A DNA stretch of 64,000 nucleotides from Modestobacter marinus (GCF_011758655.1 NZ_JAAMPA010000001.1:2480001-2544000), one strand, 5' to 3'; shown: positions 21,400-34,393, numbered from the stretch's first letter. Program-made: numbers and translations. Notes: generated from the letters alone by a model not told the origin.

Positions 21400-23406
21400 T
21401 CACTGCGGCGGGAGGGAGCCGGACACGCTGCGGTGCACGGTGAAGACGTGCGCCGGCTCCCGGTAGGGGTCCAGCTCGACGTAGTTGGCCTGACCCCAGT
21501 CGTAGTGGGCGCCGGTGATGTCGTCGGTCACCGAGAAGCGGTCCGACCAGTCCAGGCCCAGGGCGGGCATGTCCAGGGCGGTCGTCCCGATCTGGGTGTA
21601 GGTGCTGTTGAGCGACACCACCACCAGCACGCAGTCGTCGGAACCGGGGTCGGTCTTGGAGAAGCAGAGCAGGTTCGGGTTGTCGATCGCGTGGAACCGC
21701 AGCGTGCGCAGCTGCTGCAGGGCCGGGTGCGCGCGCCGGATCTCGTTGAGCCGGCGCAGGTAGGGCGCCAGGGTGCGACCGGAGGCCTCGGCGGCGGCCC
21801 AGTCACGCGGGCGCAGTTGGAACTTCTCGGTGTCCAGGTACTCCTCGCTGCCCGGCCGCAGCCCGACGTGCTCGAACAGCTCGTACCCGGAGTAGACGCC
21901 CCAGGTCGGGCTCATCATCGAGGCCAGCACCGCGCGGATCTTGAACATCGGCGGGCCGCCCACCTGCAGGGACTCGTGCAGGATGTCCGGGGTGTTCACG
22001 AAGAAGTTGGGCCGCATGTAGTGCGCGTTGGTCGCCAGCTCGCGGCCGTACTCCTCCAGCTCCCACTTCTCGGTGCGCCAGGTGAAGTAGGTGTAGCTCT
22101 GGGTGAAGCCGATCCGCGCCAGCTGGTGCATCATCGCCGGCCGGGTGAACGCCTCGGCCAGGAAGACCACGTCGGGGTCGGTCTTCTTGACCTCCCAGAT
22201 CAGCCAGTGCCAGAAGTTCAGCGGCTTGGTGTGCGGGTTGTCCACCCGGAACACCCGCACCCCGGCGTCCATCCAGTGCCGCACGACCCGCAGCACCTCG
22301 GCGTAGATGCCGTCGGGGTCGTTGTCGAAGTTGATCGGGTAGATGTCCTGGTACTTCTTCGGCGGGTTCTCCGCGTAGGCGATCGTGCCGTCGGGCTTGG
22401 TGGTGAACCACTCCGGGTGCGAGGTGACCCAGGGGTGGTCCGGCGCGGCCTGCAGCGCCAGGTCGAGGGCGACCTCCATGCCCAGCCCGCGGGTGCGGCC
22501 GACGAAGGCCTTGAAGTCGTCGAGGGTGCCCAGCTGCGGGTGGACGGCGTCGTGGCCGCCCTCGTCGCTGCCGATGGCCCACGGTGAGCCGACGTCGTCC
22601 GGCTGCGCCACCAGGGTGTTGTTCTTGCCCTTGCGGTTGACCTTGCCGATCGGGTGGATCGGCGGCAGGTAGACCACGTCGAAGCCCATCTCGGCGATCG
22701 CCGGCAGCCGCTCGGCGGCCTGGGCGAACGTCCCGTGCGTCGGGCTGCCGCCGACGACCGGGCCCTCCGAGCGGGGGAAGAACTCGTACCAGGAGCCGTA
22801 GAGGGCACGCGACCGGTCGACCCACAGCTCGTGCCGCTGCGACCCGGTGACCAGCCGGCGCACCGGGTGGTCGTGCAGCACCCGCTGCAGCGCGGGGGAG
22901 AGGGCGGGGGCGATCCGCGCGGTCAGCTCCAGCGACCCGTCGCGCAGTGCGGCGGCCGCACCGGTGAGCGCGGCACGGTGCTCCTCGGGGGCGGCGGCGG
23001 CCACCTCCTCGAGCAGCCGGGCGCCGGACTCCAGGTCGTTGGCCAGCTCGTCGGGGCCCTGGCCGGCCTCGACCTTCACCTCGACGTCGTGGTGCCAGGT
23101 GCTCAGCGGGTCGTCCCAGGCCTCGACCTGGTAGGTCCACAGCCCCTCGCGGTCGGGCACGACGGTGGCGGTCCAGCGGTCGGGCTCGGGGCCGTACTTC
23201 GTCATCCGCAGCAGCGGCACCGCCGAGGGTTCCTCGCCCGGAGGCGTGAACACCACGTTCGCGGCCACGGCGTCGTGGCCCTCGCGGAAGACGGTGGCGG
23301 TGATCGGCAGGTGTTCACCGACCACGGCGCGGGTCGAGAACGACCCGCAGGACACGACGGGGGCGACATCGGAGATGCCGAGGCGGAGGTCAGCGCGGCC
23401 AGTCAT
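21400..23406 (-). CDS. glgE: Alpha-1,4-glucan:maltose-1-phosphate maltosyltransferase
   Basis: 668 residues from the ATG at 23406 ([10 protein letters not shown]), the usual GlgE length. It transfers maltosyl units from maltose 1-phosphate to growing alpha-1,4-glucan. An N-terminal beta domain (about 1-200) precedes the GH13 barrel with [11 protein letters not shown] (nucleophile Asp), [10 protein letters not shown] (Glu) and the [13 protein letters not shown] motif typical of GlgE. An in-frame start 19 codons upstream is possible but adds non-conserved residues. It is divergent from glgP with 160 bases between them. Confidence 0.95.
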   Translation of the reverse strand: MTGRADLRLGISDVAPVVSCGSFSTRAVVGEHLPITATVFREGHDAVAANVVFTPPGEEPSAVPLLRMTKYGPEPDRWTATVVPDREGLWTYQVEAWDDPLSTWHHDVEVKVEAGQGPDELANDLESGARLLEEVAAAAPEEHRAALTGAAAALRDGSLELTARIAPALSPALQRVLHDHPVRRLVTGSQRHELWVDRSRALYGSWYEFFPRSEGPVVGGSPTHGTFAQAAERLPAIAEMGFDVVYLPPIHPIGKVNRKGKNNTLVAQPDDVGSPWAIGSDEGGHDAVHPQLGTLDDFKAFVGRTRGLGMEVALDLALQAAPDHPWVTSHPEWFTTKPDGTIAYAENPPKKYQDIYPINFDNDPDGIYAEVLRVVRHWMDAGVRVFRVDNPHTKPLNFWHWLIWEVKKTDPDVVFLAEAFTRPAMMHQLARIGFTQSYTYFTWRTEKWELEEYGRELATNAHYMRPNFFVNTPDILHESLQVGGPPMFKIRAVLASMMSPTWGVYSGYELFEHVGLRPGSEEYLDTEKFQLRPRDWAAAEASGRTLAPYLRRLNEIRRAHPALQQLRTLRFHAIDNPNLLCFSKTDPGSDDCVLVVVSLNSTYTQIGTTALDMPALGLDWSDRFSVTDDITGAHYDWGQANYVELDPYREPAHVFTVHRSVSGSLPPQ

Positions 23407-23566
23407 CGGGGCAACGCTATCCAGATCCCCTGCTGCGCACACGTCGGCGGTGGACGGGCTCAACCGGGAGGGGGAGTGACGGGTGGGGAGGGAGTGGTCC
23501 GCGGCGGGTCCGTACCGGCCGTCGTCCCAGGCTCGGCGTGAGCGCCGTCACGCTAGGGTCACCGGG

Positions 23567-26116
23567 GTGCGAGCCCTCCGCAGACTCACCGTCCGCGCCT
23601 CCCTCCCCGAGGCACTGATGCCGCTGTCGCAGCTGGTCACCAACCTGCGCTGGTCCTGGCACCCGGAGACCCGCGACCTCTTCGAGGCGCTGGACCCGGA
23701 GCTCTGGGCGAGTTGCGGCGGCGACCCGGTCAAGGTCCTCGGCGAGGTCAGCGCCGAACGGCTGGCGGCGCTGGCCGACGACCCCGGCTTCCTGGAGCAG
23801 CTGACGACGGTCGCCGCCGACCTGCGCGAGTACCTGGACGCCCCGCACTGGTACCAGTCGCTGGGCGCCGACGCGCCGGCCACCATCGCCTACTTCTCCG
23901 CCGAGTTCGGCATCACCGAGGTCCTGCCGCAGTACTCCGGCGGCCTGGGCATCCTGGCCGGTGACCACCTCAAGGCCGCCTCGGACCTGGGCGTCCCGCT
24001 GATCGGGGTGGGCCTGCTCTACCGGTCGGGCTACTTCTCCCAGGGCCTGTCCGCCGACGGCTGGCAGCTGGAGCACTACCCGGCGCTGGACCCGCACGGC
24101 CTGCCGCTGAAGCTCGTGCGCGACGCCGACCGCAACGCCGTGGTGATCGCCGTGCCGCTGCCGGAGGGGCGCACGCTGTACGCCCACGTGTACCGCGCCC
24201 AGGTCGGCCGGGTGTCGCTGCTGCTGCTCGACAGCGACATCGAGGAGAACAGCCCCGCCGAGCGCGGGGTCACCGACCGGCTCTACGGCGGGGGTGAGGA
24301 CCACCGGCTCCGCCAGGAGATGCTGCTGGGCATCGGTGGGGTCCGCGCGCTGCGCGCCTACTGCTCGCTGACCGGCACCCCGCCGCCGGAGGTCTTCCAC
24401 GCCAACGAGGGGCACGCCGGCTTCCAGGGCATCGAGCGGATCCGGGAGCTCACCGAGTCCCACGGCCTGTCCTTCCCCGAGGCGCTCCAGGCGGTGCGCG
24501 GCGGCACGGTCTTCACCACCCACACCCCGGTGCCCGCGGGCATCGACCGTTTCCCGAAGGCGCTGATCGAGCGCTACTTCGCCGGCTTCGGCGTCCCCGT
24601 CGACCAGCTGCTGCCGCTGGGCGCGGAGGAGGACCCGAGCAAGTTCAACATGGCCCACATGGGGCTGCGGCTGGGGCAGCGGGCCAACGGCGTGAGCGAG
24701 CTGCACGGCCACGTCAGCCGGGACATGTTCGGCCCGCTGTGGCCGGGCTTCGACCCCGACGACGTCCCGATCGGGTCGATCACCAACGGGGTGCACGCCC
24801 CGACCTGGACCGCGCGCGAGCTGGTGGAGCTGGGCACCCAGACCACCAGCCAGGGCGACCCGCTCGAGGTGGACGGCGAGGTGCACTTCGACGGCGTCGA
24901 CCGGGTCCCCGCCGCCGAGCTGTGGCGCACCCGCCGGCTGCTCCGCGGCCGGCTGGTCGAGGAGGTGCGCCGCCGGGTGCGGGCGACGGCGCTGTCCCGC
25001 GGGGCGGCGGAGGCCGAGCTGGACTGGACCGAGACCGCGTTCGACCCGGACGTGCTGACCATCGGCTTCGCCCGCCGGGTGCCCTCCTACAAGCGGCTCA
25101 CCCTCATGCTGCGCGACCCGGCGCGGCTCAAGGCCCTGCTGCTGGACGAGGAGCGGCCGGTCCAGCTGGTCATCGCCGGCAAGAGCCACCCGGCCGACGA
25201 CGGCGGCAAGCAGCTGATCCAGCAGATGGTGAAGTTCGCCGACGACCCGGAGATCCGGCACCGGATCGCCTTCCTGCCCAACTACGACATCGGCATGGCC
25301 CGCTACCTGTACTGGGGCTGCGACGTCTGGCTGAACAACCCGCTGCGGCCGCTGGAGGCGTGTGGCACGTCGGGGATGAAGTCCGCGCTCAACGGCGGGC
25401 TCAACCTCTCCATCCGCGACGGGTGGTGGGACGAGTGGTTCGACGGCCAGAACGGCTGGGCGATCCCGACCGCCGACGGCGTCGAGGACCCGGAGCGGCG
25501 GGACGACGTCGAGGCCCAGGCCATCTACGACCTCCTCCACCGGCAGGTGGTCCCGCGCTTCTACGAGGTCGACGACGAGGGCGTCCCGTCCCGCTGGGTG
25601 GAGATGGTCCGGGACACCCTCCGCGAGACCGGGCCGAAGGTGCTGGCCACCCGGATGGTGCGGGACTACGTGCAGCGGCTCTACGTGCCGGCCGCCGGCG
25701 CCGCCCGGTCGATGGCCGCCGGCGGCTACGAGCCGGCCCGCGCCGAGGCGGCCTGGCGGGCGAAGCTGCTGGAGCACTGGCCCGGTGTCCGGGTGGCGCA
25801 CGTGGAGGCGACCGGGGTGGGGGAGACCCCGGAGATCGGTGGCGGCATCGACCTGCGGGCGGAGGTGGAGCTGCCCGGGCTCGCCCCGTCCGACGTGCTG
25901 GTCGAGGCGGCCTACGGCCGGGTCGACGACGCCGACGGCCTGCACCAGGTCACCACGCTGGAGCTGCGGCACGACGGTGCGGAGGGCTCGCGGCACTGGT
26001 TCACCGGCACCGTGCCGCTGACCCGTACCGGTGCGTTCGGCTACACCGTTCGGGTGCTGCCGCACTCGGCGCACCTGGTGGTCCCCGCGGAGCTCGGGGT
26101 CGTCGTCAACGCCTGA
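23567..26116 (+). CDS. glgP: Alpha-glucan (glycogen/maltodextrin) phosphorylase
   Basis: 849-residue GT35 enzyme that releases glucose 1-phosphate from alpha-1,4-glucan. An N-terminal DUF3417 region (PLSQLVTNLRWSWHPETRDLFEAL) marks the actinobacterial/archaeal AlgP-like subgroup. PLP-binding Lys is in EACGTSGMKSALNGGLNL, and FARRVPSYKRLTLML and VIAGKSHPADDGGKQLI are also present. The GTG at 23567 gives a start just before the conserved domain. It stands divergent from the glgE operon, so synthesis and degradation genes share one intergenic region. Confidence 0.92.
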   Translation: MRALRRLTVRASLPEALMPLSQLVTNLRWSWHPETRDLFEALDPELWASCGGDPVKVLGEVSAERLAALADDPGFLEQLTTVAADLREYLDAPHWYQSLGADAPATIAYFSAEFGITEVLPQYSGGLGILAGDHLKAASDLGVPLIGVGLLYRSGYFSQGLSADGWQLEHYPALDPHGLPLKLVRDADRNAVVIAVPLPEGRTLYAHVYRAQVGRVSLLLLDSDIEENSPAERGVTDRLYGGGEDHRLRQEMLLGIGGVRALRAYCSLTGTPPPEVFHANEGHAGFQGIERIRELTESHGLSFPEALQAVRGGTVFTTHTPVPAGIDRFPKALIERYFAGFGVPVDQLLPLGAEEDPSKFNMAHMGLRLGQRANGVSELHGHVSRDMFGPLWPGFDPDDVPIGSITNGVHAPTWTARELVELGTQTTSQGDPLEVDGEVHFDGVDRVPAAELWRTRRLLRGRLVEEVRRRVRATALSRGAAEAELDWTETAFDPDVLTIGFARRVPSYKRLTLMLRDPARLKALLLDEERPVQLVIAGKSHPADDGGKQLIQQMVKFADDPEIRHRIAFLPNYDIGMARYLYWGCDVWLNNPLRPLEACGTSGMKSALNGGLNLSIRDGWWDEWFDGQNGWAIPTADGVEDPERRDDVEAQAIYDLLHRQVVPRFYEVDDEGVPSRWVEMVRDTLRETGPKVLATRMVRDYVQRLYVPAAGAARSMAAGGYEPARAEAAWRAKLLEHWPGVRVAHVEATGVGETPEIGGGIDLRAEVELPGLAPSDVLVEAAYGRVDDADGLHQVTTLELRHDGAEGSRHWFTGTVPLTRTGAFGYTVRVLPHSAHLVVPAELGVVVNA

Positions 26117-26272
26117 GCCGGGCACCCTCGGTGGTCATCCGACCCCGTCGGGTGTCCATCCTGGTGGGGCGGCTGTGGTCGCTGGGGCACGTCGTGCGCA
26201 ACGGGTCGACGTCGCGGCGTGCCACGCGCCCGCGGGGCACAGGACCACGGTCCGGTCATTAGGCTGGCCGTC

Positions 26273-27241
26273 ATGCCCGACCGCTGTGAGGTCCTCCCCG
26301 GAGACTCTGTCGTCGCCCGCCGTGGTGGGGGCCTGCTGTGGGTCGACGCCCCCGGTTCGCCCGCGCTGGTGGCCGCCCTGCACGCCTGTCTGGGGGTCTC
26401 CGGCCCCGGCGCCGAACGCGTGCTCGGCGCCGTCGCCGGCCAGGTGTCCCGGCTCGCCGACGGGCCGGCGTCCTTCGCCCTCGTGCTCGCCGACACCTCC
26501 GGGGGCACCGGAGCGGGTGTCGCGCTCTGGTCGGGCAAGGGCCAGCCGGCCGTGGACGGCGTCCCGGTCTCCGGCTCCTCGGTCGACGGCTGCACGCTGG
26601 CCTCCGGGTTCGCCATCGGCCAGACCCTCTACGTCGGTCCGGGTCAGCCGGCCGCCGCGATGCCGCCGGGCGTCGCCCTCGACCTGGTCGAGGGCACCGT
26701 GCCCGGCTCGGGTGCGCTGCTGCAGCTCGCGGCCCCGGCGGCGCCGTCCGTCGCCGTGCCGCCGGCCACCGCGCTGCCCAGCGGCGAGTCCTTCACCGCC
26801 GGCTCCGACGCCGGGTTCGGCAACTCGGGCCGGGTCGCCAGCCAGCCGGTCGGCCAGGGCGGCGAGCAGACCGCCTTCTGGCGGCCCGAGCCCCCGGCGG
26901 CGCCGGTGCTGCGCTTCGACGACGGCTTGGTCGTCACCGTCGACGAGGACCTGGTGCTCGGTCGCCGTCCCGACGGCCACGACCTGGTGACCACCGGCAA
27001 CGCCCGGCCGGTGCCGATCGCCGACACCCAGAACGTGCTCTCCTCCGCCCACGCCGCCATCCAGCGCGCCGGCCGGGAGGTCTCCCTGACCGACCTCGGC
27101 TCGCTCAACGGCACCCACGTCGCCGGCCCGGAGGCCACCGAGTGGACCCAGCTGGAGCCCGGCGTGCCGCACCCGCTCGCCGACGGCGACCGGCTGCTGC
27201 TCGGCTGGACCGTCATCACCTTCGAGCAGGCCGCGGAGTAA
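26273..27241 (+). CDS. FHA-domain protein
   Basis: 322 residues. The C-terminal third carries a forkhead-associated phosphothreonine-binding domain: VLGRRPDG, then NVLSSAHAAIQRAGREVSLTD and DLGSLNGTHV, with the key Arg, Ser, His and Asn residues in place. The N-terminal about 200 residues have no recognised domain; they are Gly/Ala/Pro-rich and resemble the variable N-terminus of FHA proteins found beside Ser/Thr kinases, but no kinase gene is adjacent. A TAGGCT box (26260-26265) ends 7 bases before the ATG, suggesting a leaderless transcript. Confidence 0.82.
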   Translation: MPDRCEVLPGDSVVARRGGGLLWVDAPGSPALVAALHACLGVSGPGAERVLGAVAGQVSRLADGPASFALVLADTSGGTGAGVALWSGKGQPAVDGVPVSGSSVDGCTLASGFAIGQTLYVGPGQPAAAMPPGVALDLVEGTVPGSGALLQLAAPAAPSVAVPPATALPSGESFTAGSDAGFGNSGRVASQPVGQGGEQTAFWRPEPPAAPVLRFDDGLVVTVDEDLVLGRRPDGHDLVTTGNARPVPIADTQNVLSSAHAAIQRAGREVSLTDLGSLNGTHVAGPEATEWTQLEPGVPHPLADGDRLLLGWTVITFEQAAE

Positions 27242-27257
27242 CCGGAGACCGCTCCGC

Positions 27258-27294
27258 ACACGGCCCCGCCCTCCCCTGGAGGACGGGGCCGTGT
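27258..27294. terminator. Bidirectional hairpin between fha and glgX
   Basis: 17-base arms (27258-27274 and 27278-27294) pair with a single mismatch around a CCT loop. It lies 16 bases after the fha stop; glgX converges from the other side but ends 175 bases away. Confidence 0.8.
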
Positions 27295-27469
27295 CGCGTT
27301 CACGACCAGCCGGGGACGAACTCTGCCGCCGAGCTGGTGGCCGGCTCCGCCTGGGGATCGTGAGGAGTGGGGCCCGGAGGGTCCCGCGACCGAGCGACGA
27401 AGCGGCTCCGCCCCGCCGGGGACGTCCCCTGGCTGCGGTGCGGCCCGTCAGGGTCGCCAGGTCATCGCC

Positions 27470-29608
<2,139 letters not shown>

Positions 29609-29671
29609 CCCGGCATCGTGCCCGACGACGGCCCCGAGCCCGGTGACCGCGACGCGCGGCGGGTTGGTTGG

Positions 29672-30472
29672 ATGGCAGGCGTGTGGACTGAGCCGGTCGT
29701 CGAGATCCGCGGAGTGGACGTCGTCCGGGGCCAGGCGCACCTGTTGCGCGCGGTCGACTGGACGGTCCGGCCCGACGAGCGCTGGGTGCTGCTGGGCCCC
29801 AACGGGGCGGGGAAGACGACGCTGCTGCAGCTGGCCGGCGCGCAGCTGCACCCCTCCCGCGGCGAGGTGGGCATCCTCGGCGAGACGCTCGGGGCGGTCG
29901 ACGTCTTCGAGCTGCGGCCGCGGATCGGCTTCACCAGTGCGGCGGTGGCGCAGCGGATCGCCCCGGGCGAGCGGGTCGGCGACGTGGTGGTGAGCGCCGG
30001 GTACGCCGTCGTCGGCCGCTGGCGGGAGCGCTACGACGTCCACGACCTCACCCGGGCGGCGCTGCTGATGCAGCAGTGGGGCGTGGCCCCGATGGCGCAC
30101 CGTCCCTTCGGCACCCTGTCGGAGGGCGAGCGCAAGCGCACCCAGATCGCCCGCGCCCTGATGACCGACCCGGAGCTGCTGCTGCTCGACGAGCCCGGCG
30201 CCGGGCTGGACCTGGGTGGCCGCGAGGACCTGGTCGCCCGGCTGTCGGACCTGGCCCGCGACCCGAACGCGCCGGCGCAGGTGCTGGTCACCCACCACGT
30301 CGAGGAGATCCCGCCGGGGTACACCCACGCCCTGCTGCTGCGCGGGGGCGAGGTGGTCGGGGCCGGCCCGGTGGACGAGGTGCTGACCGGGCCGCTGCTG
30401 TCCGAGGCGTTCGGCCTCCCGCTGGACGTGCAGCGCGAGCGCGGGCGGTTCTCCGCCCGGCGCGCGGCCTAG
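29672..30472 (+). CDS. ABC transporter ATP-binding protein
   Basis: 266-residue stand-alone ATPase. Walker A LGPNGAGKTTLLQLAG, signature LSEGERKRTQIARALM, Walker B ELLLLDEPGAGLD, and H-loop VTHHVEEIP. The segment order and the PRIGFTSAAVAQRI region resemble the iron/molybdate-type ModF/YlmA group often encoded without a permease. No membrane subunit gene is nearby. ATG at 29672 or GTG at 29681 could be the start; both are in frame. Confidence 0.85.
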   Translation: MAGVWTEPVVEIRGVDVVRGQAHLLRAVDWTVRPDERWVLLGPNGAGKTTLLQLAGAQLHPSRGEVGILGETLGAVDVFELRPRIGFTSAAVAQRIAPGERVGDVVVSAGYAVVGRWRERYDVHDLTRAALLMQQWGVAPMAHRPFGTLSEGERKRTQIARALMTDPELLLLDEPGAGLDLGGREDLVARLSDLARDPNAPAQVLVTHHVEEIPPGYTHALLLRGGEVVGAGPVDEVLTGPLLSEAFGLPLDVQRERGRFSARRAA

Positions 30473-30528
30473 GGTCGGTCGCACCGACCGCCCAGGACAC
30501 CGACGTCCCGAAGCACACGGAGGCCCGC

Positions 30529-31314
30529 ATGGCAGCACCCGAGTTCGTCACCCTCCAGGTCGAGGACGGCGTCGGCACCATCCGGCTCGACCGGCCGAAG
30601 ATGAACGCGATCGACGAGCAGCTGCACTGGGAGGTCCGGGCCGCCGCGCTGGAGGCCGGCAAGGACCCGGAGGTCCGGGCCGTCGTCCTCTACGGCGGGG
30701 AGCGGGTGTTCGCCGCCGGGGCCGACATCAAGGCGATGTCCCAGCTGACCGGCGCGAGCATGGTCGCCTGGGGCCGGGAGCTCACCTCCTCCTTCACCAC
30801 GGTCGCCCACATCCCGAAGCCGGTGATCGCCGCCATCACCGGCTACGCCCTCGGCGGCGGCTACGAGCTGGCGTTGTGCGCCGACTTCCGGATCATGGGC
30901 CGTGGCGCCAAGGTGGGGCAGCCGGAGATCCAGCTCGGCGTGATCCCGGGTGCCGGCGGCAGCCAGCGGCTGGCCCGGCTGGTCGGCCCGGCCAAGGCCA
31001 AGGACCTGGTGTTCACCGGCCGGCACGTGGGCGCCGAGGAGGCGCTGGAGATGGGGCTGGCCGACGCCGTCGTGCCCGACGAGGAGGTCTACGCGACCGC
31101 CGTGGCGATGGCCCGCAAGTTCGCCGCCGGCCCGCCGCTGGCGCTGGCCGCGGCGAAGCGGACCATCGACGAGGGCCTGGACGGCAGCCTCGCCGCCGGC
31201 CTGGAGCTGGAGAGCCGGCTGTTCGCCGAGCTGTTCGACACCGAGGACCAGGCGACCGGGATGCGCTCGTTCCTGGAGAACGGGCCCGGCAAGGCCACCT
31301 TCACCGGCCGCTGA
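30529..31314 (+). CDS. Enoyl-CoA hydratase/isomerase family protein
   Basis: 261-residue crotonase-fold enzyme that adds water to 2-enoyl-CoA. The oxyanion-hole segment [10 protein letters not shown] and both catalytic Glu regions, [16 protein letters not shown] and [19 protein letters not shown], are present as in rat mitochondrial crotonase. Its position 56 bases after the ABC gene and ahead of etfBA suggests a role in short-chain beta-oxidation or in the C4 acyl-CoA network with the thiolase and crotonyl-CoA reductase genes, but it does not share their promoter motif. Confidence 0.92.
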   Translation: MAAPEFVTLQVEDGVGTIRLDRPKMNAIDEQLHWEVRAAALEAGKDPEVRAVVLYGGERVFAAGADIKAMSQLTGASMVAWGRELTSSFTTVAHIPKPVIAAITGYALGGGYELALCADFRIMGRGAKVGQPEIQLGVIPGAGGSQRLARLVGPAKAKDLVFTGRHVGAEEALEMGLADAVVPDEEVYATAVAMARKFAAGPPLALAAAKRTIDEGLDGSLAAGLELESRLFAELFDTEDQATGMRSFLENGPGKATFTGR

Positions 31315-31351
31315 CCGCCGCGGGGTCCCGGCGGTGCGGGAGCATGCCCCG

Positions 31352-32491
31352 GTGACCGACGCGCGCCCCACCGACCTCGATCCCACCGACCTCGACCGCT
31401 CCGACCTCGACCGCTCCGACCCCGGCGGGCGGGCCTGGGTGGAGCGGGCCGTCGCGCTGGTCGACGCCGACGCGCACCGGTCCGCCGACACCCACCTGCT
31501 GGTCTACCCGCTGCCGCCCGAGTGGGGCATCGACCTGTACCTGAAGGACGAGTCGACGCACCCGACCGGCAGCCTCAAGCACCGGCTGGCCCGCTCGCTG
31601 TTCCTGTACGCGCTGTGCTCGGGGCAGCTGCACGCGGGCAGCACCGTGGTGGAGGCCTCCAGCGGGTCGACGGCGGTCAGCGAGGCCTACTTCGCCCGGA
31701 TGCTCGGCCTGCCCTTCGTCGCGGTGATGCCGGCGACGACCAGCGCGGAGAAGATCGCGCTCATCGAGTTCCACGGCGGCCGCTGCCACCTGGTGTCCGA
31801 CGCGGGCAGCGTCTACGACGAGGCCCGGCGGATCGCGGCCGAGACCGGCGGGCACTACCTCGACCAGTTCACCAACGCCGAGCGGGCCACCGACTGGCGG
31901 GGGAACAACAACATCGCCGAGTCGGTCTTCGAGCAGCTGAGCCGGGAGCGGCACCCGGTGCCGGAGTGGGTCGTCGTCGGGGCGGGGACCGGCGGCACCA
32001 GTGCCACGATCGGCCGGTACGTCCGCTACCGCCGGCTCCCCACCCGGCTGGCCGTCGTCGACCCGGAGGGCTCGGCGTTCTTCCCCGGCTGGCGGGACGG
32101 CGATCCGGCCGCCACCGGTCGCGGCTCGCGGATCGAGGGCATCGGCCGCCCGCGGGTGGAGCCCTCGTTCGTCCCGACCATCGTCGACCGGATGGTCTGC
32201 GTGCCCGACGCCGCGTCCCTGGCCGCGATGCGGCACCTGGAGCAGGTCACCGGGCGCCGGGCGGGCGGGTCGACCGGCACCAACCTGTGGGGGGCCTTCG
32301 GGCTCATCGCCGAGATGCTCGCGGCCGGCCGCACCGGCAGCGTCGTCACGCTGCTGTGCGACGGCGGGGAGCGCTACGCCCGCACCTTCCACGACGACGC
32401 GTGGGTGGCGGCCCAGGGGCTGGACCTGGCGCCGCACGCCGCCGTCCTCGCCCACTTCAGCCGTACCGGGGAGTGGACGGCCGCCCGGTGA
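31352..32491 (+). CDS. PLP-dependent cysteine synthase family protein, Cds1-like
   Basis: 379 residues. The PLP lysine lies in [21 protein letters not shown], and the sequence continues [12 protein letters not shown] and [24 protein letters not shown], which closely match M. tuberculosis Cds1 (Rv3684), an L-cysteine desulfhydrase. The phosphate loop [12 protein letters not shown] follows. The predicted product is sulfide, pyruvate and ammonia from cysteine, rather than cysteine synthesis. The N-terminus is acidic and contains three 15-base repeats coding Asp-Leu-Asp type units. The GTG at 31352 was chosen; an alternative start further in is possible. Confidence 0.82.
   Translation: MTDARPTDLDPTDLDRSDLDRSDPGGRAWVERAVALVDADAHRSADTHLLVYPLPPEWGIDLYLKDESTHPTGSLKHRLARSLFLYALCSGQLHAGSTVVEASSGSTAVSEAYFARMLGLPFVAVMPATTSAEKIALIEFHGGRCHLVSDAGSVYDEARRIAAETGGHYLDQFTNAERATDWRGNNNIAESVFEQLSRERHPVPEWVVVGAGTGGTSATIGRYVRYRRLPTRLAVVDPEGSAFFPGWRDGDPAATGRGSRIEGIGRPRVEPSFVPTIVDRMVCVPDAASLAAMRHLEQVTGRRAGGSTGTNLWGAFGLIAEMLAAGRTGSVVTLLCDGGERYARTFHDDAWVAAQGLDLAPHAAVLAHFSRTGEWTAAR
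31373..31417 (+). repeat. Three 15-base tandem repeats in the Cds1-like gene
   Basis: Units GACCTCGATCCCACC, GACCTCGACCGCTCC and GACCTCGACCGCTCC (31373, 31388, 31403) encode the [10 protein letters not shown] repeats of the N-terminus. The repeat keeps frame, so copy changes would alter length only. Confidence 0.85.
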
Positions 32492-32523
32492 CCCGGGTCA
32501 CCCGGCCCCTCCCTCCCCGCCGG

Positions 32524-32545
32524 GTGTTACCCGCAAGTAGCCTCG
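32524..32545 (+). promoter_or_regulatory. Candidate etfBA promoter/operator, shared with ccr
   Basis: 22 bases matching 17 of 22 with the ccr upstream site (4185-4206, minus strand). It includes the imperfect palindrome GTTACCCGCAAGTAGC and a -10-like TAGCCT (32538-32543). It lies 66-87 bases before the etfB ATG, comparable with the ccr spacing. Confidence 0.5.
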
Positions 32546-32610
32546 ATGATCGGCACGAGGCGGGCCTCGCCCCGGCGCCCACCCGAACCACCGCGGAGGT
32601 TGGTCTGACG

Positions 32611-33390
32611 ATGAACATCGTCGTTCTGGTCAAGCAGGTCCCCGACTCCGGCAGCGAGCGGAAGCTGGACCCGTCGGACAACACCGTCGCGCGGGCCACC
32701 GCCGACAACGTGATCAACGAGATGGACGAGTACGCCATCGAGGAGGCGCTCACCGTCAAGGAGGCGCAGGGCGGGGAGGTCACGGTGCTGACCGTCGGCC
32801 CGGACACCGCCACCGACGCCATCCGCAAGGCCCTGTCGATGGGCGCGGACAAGGCCGTGCACGTGTCCGACCCGGCGATCCACGGCTCCTGCGCCGTGCA
32901 GACCAGCGCCGTCATCGCTGCAGCGCTGTCGCAGCTGGAGTACGACCTGGTGCTGTGCGGCGCCGAGTCCACCGACGGTCAGGTGTCGGTGATGCCGGCG
33001 CTGCTGTCGGAGCGGCTGGGCATCCCGCAGCTGTCCGGCGCCCGCAAGCTGACGATCGAGGGCTCGATGGCCAAGATCGAGCGGCAGACCGACGGCGGCT
33101 ACTGGGAGGTCGAGGCGCCGCTGCCGGCGATCGTCTCCACCTGGGACACGATCAACGAGCCGCGCTACCCCTCCTTCAAGGGGATCATGGCGGCCAAGAA
33201 GAAGCCGGTGGAGACCAAGACCCTCGCCGACCTGGGCATCGACCCGTCGACCGTGGGCCTGGCCACCGCCACCAGCAAGGTCGTCGACTTCGCCGGCCGC
33301 CCGCCCAAGGGCGAGGGCGTCAAGGTCGCCGACGAGGGCGACGGCGCCGACAAGCTGGTGGGCTACCTGGCCGCCCAGAAGATCGTCTGA
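32611..33390 (+). CDS. etfB: Electron transfer flavoprotein subunit beta
   Basis: 259 residues. Conserved start MNIVVLVKQVPDSGSERKLD, the AMP/adenine-binding segment DLVLCGAESTDGQVSVMPALLSERLGIPQ, and a C-terminal KKKPVET segment. It forms the ETF heterodimer with EtfA and accepts electrons from acyl-CoA dehydrogenases. GGAGG precedes the ATG by 10 bases. etfA follows after 33 bases. In mycobacteria the same pair (fixA-fixB) heads the iscS-trmU-ligA-gat-ilv gene order seen here. Confidence 0.95.
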   Translation: MNIVVLVKQVPDSGSERKLDPSDNTVARATADNVINEMDEYAIEEALTVKEAQGGEVTVLTVGPDTATDAIRKALSMGADKAVHVSDPAIHGSCAVQTSAVIAAALSQLEYDLVLCGAESTDGQVSVMPALLSERLGIPQLSGARKLTIEGSMAKIERQTDGGYWEVEAPLPAIVSTWDTINEPRYPSFKGIMAAKKKPVETKTLADLGIDPSTVGLATATSKVVDFAGRPPKGEGVKVADEGDGADKLVGYLAAQKIV

Positions 33391-33423
33391 CCGGCGCGAC
33401 TCAGAGCTGAGGAGAGAACAGAC

Positions 33424-34386
33424 ATGGCAGAGGTCCTGGTCCTTGCCGAGCTCAACCCCGCCGCCGGTGGGCCCCGCAAGTCGACGCTGGAGGCGCTGAC
33501 CGCCGCGCGTGCGCTCGGTGAGCCCGCCGCCGTCGTCATCGGCGCCCCCGGCACCGCCGCGGGCATCAAGGACACGCTGGCGGAGTACGGCGCGGCGAAG
33601 GTCTACGTCGCCGAGTCCGACGACGTCGACGCCTACCTGGTGGCCCCCAAGGCCGAGGTGCTGGCCCAGCTGGTCGCGGAGAGGTCGCCGGCCGGGGTCG
33701 TCATCCCCTCCTCCCCGGAGGGCAAGGAGATCGCCGGCCGGCTGGCCATCAAGACCGGCAGCGGCTTCCTGACCGACGTCACCGAGATCGCCGCCGACGG
33801 CACCGCGACCCAGGTGGCGTTCGCCGGGGCGACGATCGTGCACTCGCAGGTCACCGTCGGCACCCCGATCTACACCCTGCGCGGCAACTCGGTCACCCCC
33901 GAGCCTGCCCCGGCCGCCGGCACCGAGGAGACGGTGCAGGTCGCCGTCTCCGAGGCCGCCAAGCAGACCCGGGTGCTGGACCGGGTGGTGGAGCAGAAGT
34001 CCAACCGGCCCGAGCTCACCGAGGCCGCGATCGTCGTCTCCGGCGGTCGCGGGGTGGCCAGCGCCGAGAACTTCTCGGTGATCGAGGGCCTGGCCGACTC
34101 CCTCGGTGGCGCCGTCGGCGCCTCCCGGGCCGCGGTCGACTCCGGCTTCTACCCGCACTCCTTCCAGGTCGGGCAGACGGGCAAGACCGTGTCGCCGCAG
34201 CTGTACATCGCGGTGGGCATCTCCGGGGCGATCCAGCACCGGGCCGGCATGCAGACCTCGAAGACCATCGTCGCGGTCAACAAGGACCCCGAGGCGCCGA
34301 TCTTCGAGCTGGCCGACTTCGGCGTCGTGGGCGACCTGAACACCGTCGTCCCGGCGGCCACCGAGCAGATCAGCGCCCGCAAGTAA
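33424..34386 (+). CDS. etfA: Electron transfer flavoprotein subunit alpha
   Basis: 320 residues. The N-terminal half contains a beta-like Rossmann region. The C-terminal FAD domain shows [49 protein letters not shown] and [20 protein letters not shown], the strongest ETF-alpha signature. It binds FAD and docks to ETF-ubiquinone oxidoreductase. It is cotranscribed with etfB, with a GGAG site 14 bases ahead of the ATG. Confidence 0.95.
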   Translation: MAEVLVLAELNPAAGGPRKSTLEALTAARALGEPAAVVIGAPGTAAGIKDTLAEYGAAKVYVAESDDVDAYLVAPKAEVLAQLVAERSPAGVVIPSSPEGKEIAGRLAIKTGSGFLTDVTEIAADGTATQVAFAGATIVHSQVTVGTPIYTLRGNSVTPEPAPAAGTEETVQVAVSEAAKQTRVLDRVVEQKSNRPELTEAAIVVSGGRGVASAENFSVIEGLADSLGGAVGASRAAVDSGFYPHSFQVGQTGKTVSPQLYIAVGISGAIQHRAGMQTSKTIVAVNKDPEAPIFELADFGVVGDLNTVVPAATEQISARK

Positions 34387-34393
34387 CAGCAGG

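Noticed and set aside
27295-27469. Search for a small gene between the fha terminator and glgX
   Set aside because: No frame with a plausible start or composition. Only a GC-rich stretch with AGCGACGAAGCGGCTCCG-type sequence that looks like non-coding repeat debris.
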